Shown here piece after piece: positions 7,925 through 10,332 of a stretch of DNA of 10,332 nucleotides (position 1 is the stretch's first letter; the number at the start of each line of letters is the position of its first letter). The DNA is from Flavobacteriales bacterium UBA5871. GTDB lineage: Bacteria; Bacteroidota; Bacteroidia; Flavobacteriales_D; Crocinitomicaceae. Made by a program: the position numbers and the translations under genes. The notes below the pieces were generated by a model. It had not been told where the DNA came from. It did not search any database and saw only the letters and a program-made list of their open reading frames with translations. The stretch is from the NCBI GenBank assembly GCA_002432085.1, contig DJFN01000025.1:1679-12010 (forward strand), read 5' to 3'.

Positions 7925-9171
7925 GCGTTTTGGCGCTTTTTTGCGAGCAGCCCGCGGTAGTAATCCGCCATATTGGCCGCCAGTGTTGTATAGTTAAATT
8001 GTTGTTCTACGAACTTCCATCCGTTTTGTGACAGTTCGGAGCGAATTTTTTTTTCATTGATGAGCAAACCGAGCTTTTCCGCGAAGGCTGCCGGATTTTT
8101 TTTCGGCACGACAAACCCCGTTTTTCCTTCACTCACGATATCGCGAACACCGCCCACGTCGGTTGAAATCACCGGAAGGTCGCAGGCCTGCGCTTCGATC
8201 AGGCTCACTGGTGTGCCCTCATTGTCGGAAGTTAAACAAATAATGTCCATTCCGGCGTTAAAAGTGGCAATGTCGGTGATCCAGGAAGTCATTTCGATCC
8301 GAATGCCGTGGCGCTCGTTCAGCTCCTGCACTTTTGTTTCGATCCACGAGCGCTCGCTGCCGTCGCCTACGATGAAGTAACGCGCACGAATGCCTTGTAT
8401 TGCAAGACGTTCCACGACGTCGAGAAACAGTCCGTGGTTTTTGATCGGCGCGAGTCTACCCACGATGGCTACAGCTACTTCGTCTTCGTTGAGCTGGTAT
8501 TGCTGACGCGTTGCAATGCGTTTTTCAGCCAGATTTTCCCGGAATTTCCCGAGATCGAATCCCAGCGGGATCACCTTGATTTTTTCAGCTGAACAGATGC
8601 GGTGCTCGGAAGCCAGTTCCTGTTTCTGTAACGGGCTGATGGCGATGATTCCGTCGGAAAAGCGCGCCAGTCGTCGTTCGATGAATTTATACAGCCGCGT
8701 TTTCAGCGTTCCGAAATAGGAGTGGAACACATGACCGTGATAGGTATGAACGATCACCGGAACTTTACAGGCTTTGGCGGCTTTACGACCGAGTGCGCCT
8801 GCTTTTGCCGCATGTGTATGAACGATATCGGGCTGGTATTCCCGGATGATCTGCTTGAGTTTTTTATACGCCGCGCGATCGGAAGCAACATCCGGAAGTC
8901 GCTTCATTTCGGCGATCAGTACCGGTTCCACGCCGTAGCTTTGAGGAATGTGCAGGGAATCCCGCTCGTCGGGCTCGGGCAAACCGCCAACCAGCAGCGT
9001 TTCGAATTCGTCGGGCAGAAAACGCGTCAGGAAAGTCGCGTTATAAGTCGGGCCGCCGATATTGAACCGGTTGATAATGCGCAAAACCTTTACCTTTTTT
9101 ATCTCCCCCTTTGGAAGGGGACTAAGGGGGAGGATTTTATCCTGTCGTTCATCTCGCTCTTCCGCCTGCAT
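7921..9171 (-). CDS. GT4-family glycosyltransferase with repeat-derived N-terminus
   Basis: A GT-B fold retaining glycosyltransferase that would add a sugar from a nucleotide donor to the lipid-linked EPS unit in the cytoplasm. The N-terminal Rossmann half begins KVLRIINRFNIGGPTYN (28-44), followed by DIVHTHAAKAG (115-125) and HTYHGHVF (142-149). The donor-binding half has VGRLAPIKNH (237-246) and the E-x7-E motif in NEGTPVSLIEA (E318, E326), then a GGVRDIV segment (340-346). Donor and acceptor are unknown. The ATG at 9171, two bases after the asnB stop, adds about 27 residues that homologues usually lack, since family members normally start at or near KVLRIINRF. These residues are encoded by a palindromic element. 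An alternative start is TTG at 9084, with AAAAAAGG eight bases upstream. The family assignment is firm; the start is not. Confidence 0.92.
   Translation of the reverse strand: MQAEERDERQDKILPLSPLPKGEIKKVKVLRIINRFNIGGPTYNATFLTRFLPDEFETLLVGGLPEPDERDSLHIPQSYGVEPVLIAEMKRLPDVASDRAAYKKLKQIIREYQPDIVHTHAAKAGALGRKAAKACKVPVIVHTYHGHVFHSYFGTLKTRLYKFIERRLARFSDGIIAISPLQKQELASEHRICSAEKIKVIPLGFDLGKFRENLAEKRIATRQQYQLNEDEVAVAIVGRLAPIKNHGLFLDVVERLAIQGIRARYFIVGDGSERSWIETKVQELNERHGIRIEMTSWITDIATFNAGMDIICLTSDNEGTPVSLIEAQACDLPVISTDVGGVRDIVSEGKTGFVVPKKNPAAFAEKLGLLINEKKIRSELSQNGWKFVEQQFNYTTLAANMADYYRGLLAKKRQNA
9103..9132. repeat. GC-rich palindromic element inside the 5' end of the GT4 gene
   Basis: CTCCCCCTT (9103-9111) and AAGGGGGAG (9124-9132) are perfect 9-base inverted repeats. 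Nested within them, CCCCTT (9106-9111) and AAGGGG (9115-9120) form a second hairpin with loop TGG, so two structures compete. On the minus strand it encodes LPLSPLPKGE (residues 14-23 of the GT4 frame). Peptides of this SPLPKGE type are familiar from spurious ORFs over dispersed intergenic repeats in Bacteroidota genomes; that link is from memory, and only one copy is seen in this window. Confidence 0.65.
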
Positions 9172-9173
9172 GA

Positions 9174-10332
9174 TTAATTATTTCCTTCAATTAATTGTTT
9201 CATACGATCGTACCAGTGCTGGAAAACGATATACGCCCAGGTTGTGGTTGCAACGGTAGAAGAAGTTTGTGCGTGCAGTTTCCGGAATTGTTCTTTTACG
9301 GCAACCGGCTGGAACAATCCCTGTGCGGTTAGATACGACGGTTCCGTCCAGTGCGGATTCGCCGATTCGATCGCGGCGGTACGAAGCCAGCTTTGCAGCG
9401 GCACTTCAAAACCGTGTTTCGGACGATTGAAGACTTCTTCCGGCAACAAAGAACGGAAAGCATCTTTCAGAATGCGTTTGCCTGTTTTTCCGTCGTTTTT
9501 CCAGTCGGCGGGAAGGCTGTTGACCAGATGCACAAGATCTTCATCGAGGAAAGGCGTGCGCACTTCCAGCGAATGGTGCATGCTCATCAGGTCGGTTTTC
9601 TTCAGCATATCGCCCGGTAACACCAGCAATTGGTCGAGCAAAAGGAAATTGTTCAGCGAGCTCACGGTTTTCGGCAGCTGCAGCTGAAACGGCTCCGGTT
9701 GTTCGAGGAGCATTTCGGGAATTTCCATACCGACCATCGCGGCTAAGAAATGGTATTGTTCGGGCCAGTCGTAGCGGAGCAATTGCCCCATTCGACCGAT
9801 CTGACGCAGCTTATTCGAAAAACGGCTTTCACGGCTTTGTCCGGGTGAAAAACGCAATAACGGACTCACGACTTTTCGTTGCCACGTCCCCATATTCTGT
9901 ACGCGGTGAAACGCTTTGTGCTTGTTATAGCCGCCAAAAAGCTCGTCGGCACCGTCGCCGGAAAGACTCACGCGCAGCTGCTGCGAAGTTTCACGCGCCA
10001 GGAAATACATCGCGATCGCCGACGCATCGGCAAACGGTTCGTCGAAGGCAGAAAGTACGTCGTTCAATTCACCAATCACGCGCTGTTCTTCGAGGCGAAT
10101 TTCCGTGTGTTGCGTACCGATATATTCTGCCACCCGTTGCGCGAACGGACCTTCATCCAGCAATTTATTCCCTTCGAAAGCGATGGAAAAGGTCTGTAAA
10201 GATTTGCGCTGTTCATGCGCTAAGGCCGTCACGATCGAGCTGTCGACACCACCGCTGAGGAACGTTCCGAGCGGAACATCGGCTTCAAGCTGCGAATGAA
10301 CGGCATTTCGAACGGCATCACGAACCTCCGTG
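9174..10332 (-). CDS. asnB: Asparagine synthase (glutamine-hydrolysing)-like protein, 5' end missing
   Basis: The C-terminal synthetase part, about 385 residues, is visible; the gene continues beyond the right edge, where the N-terminal glutaminase domain with its Cys2 nucleophile is expected. The ATP pyrophosphatase loop SGGVDSS (visible residues 26-32; about 10255-10235) is preceded by LEADVPLGTFL. Other family motifs are FDEPFADASAIAMYFLA (about 96-112), LSGDGADELFGGYNKH (about 123-138) and KKTDLMSMHHSLEVRTPFLDEDLV. The enzyme would use glutamine nitrogen and ATP to make asparagine or to amidate another carboxylate. A GTG at 10232 inside SSIV is not the true start, because the reading frame is open and conserved to the window edge. 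It is the first visible gene of the EPS operon; AsnB-like enzymes in such loci may modify sugars such as uronic acids, which is inference here. Confidence 0.92.
   Translation of the reverse strand, partial: TEVRDAVRNAVHSQLEADVPLGTFLSGGVDSSIVTALAHEQRKSLQTFSIAFEGNKLLDEGPFAQRVAEYIGTQHTEIRLEEQRVIGELNDVLSAFDEPFADASAIAMYFLARETSQQLRVSLSGDGADELFGGYNKHKAFHRVQNMGTWQRKVVSPLLRFSPGQSRESRFSNKLRQIGRMGQLLRYDWPEQYHFLAAMVGMEIPEMLLEQPEPFQLQLPKTVSSLNNFLLLDQLLVLPGDMLKKTDLMSMHHSLEVRTPFLDEDLVHLVNSLPADWKNDGKTGKRILKDAFRSLLPEEVFNRPKHGFEVPLQSWLRTAAIESANPHWTEPSYLTAQGLFQPVAVKEQFRKLHAQTSSTVATTTWAYIVFQHWYDRMKQLIEGNN

Noticed and set aside
10230..10232. GTG as the start of the asparagine synthase-like gene.
   Set aside because: The frame stays open and conserved upstream to the edge, including the essential SGGVDSS loop, so this codon is internal.

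Overview
The window looks like the chromosome of a Bacteroidota bacterium, probably of the Flavobacteriales/Cytophagales type. The reasons are an M61 peptidase, a tyrosine kinase of the exopolysaccharide (EPS) type with an SISGEGKT Walker A motif and a YG-rich tail, a short Wza with lipobox, a WecA-like enzyme with a DHTTHH signature, and few strong Shine-Dalgarno sites. GC content is moderate, near half by eye. The organism is inferred from protein style only. No rRNA, tRNA, IS element, CRISPR array or phage gene was seen.

Layout. (1) Positions 1-1030, minus strand: the first codons of uvrA (excinuclease A, running off the left edge), preceded by a GH23 lytic transglycosylase lipoprotein whose stop overlaps the uvrA start (ATGA). 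(2) Positions 1031-1202: a short divergent intergenic region. (3) Positions 1203-3083, plus strand: a single exported M61-type metallopeptidase, followed by a hairpin terminator. (4) Positions 3181-10332, minus strand: one tightly packed EPS/capsule operon read from right to left. Its order is asparagine synthase-like amidotransferase (cut by the right edge), GT4 glycosyltransferase, Wza-type export lipoprotein, Wzc-type co-polymerase/tyrosine kinase, dTDP-4-dehydrorhamnose 3,5-epimerase (RfbC), and a WecA/MraY-type initiating sugar-phosphate transferase. Five junctions have gaps of 2, -4, 0, -1 and 11 bases.

How the genes work together. The WecA-like enzyme would load the first sugar phosphate onto undecaprenyl phosphate and the GT4 enzyme would extend the unit. 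RfbC supplies a dTDP-L-rhamnose precursor, and the AsnB-like enzyme may amidate a sugar or make asparagine. Wzc would control chain length through its kinase cycle, and Wza would form the outer-membrane exit. Flippase (Wzx), polymerase (Wzy) and the other dTDP-rhamnose enzymes are not in the window and presumably lie upstream of 10332 or elsewhere.

This is mostly a recognisable Wzx/Wzy-type locus, not a new system. The points worth a second look are a palindromic GC-rich element read through as the N-terminus of the GT4 protein, wza and wzc being in the same frame with one TAA between them, and an 18-base tandem duplication in the kinase tyrosine tail.
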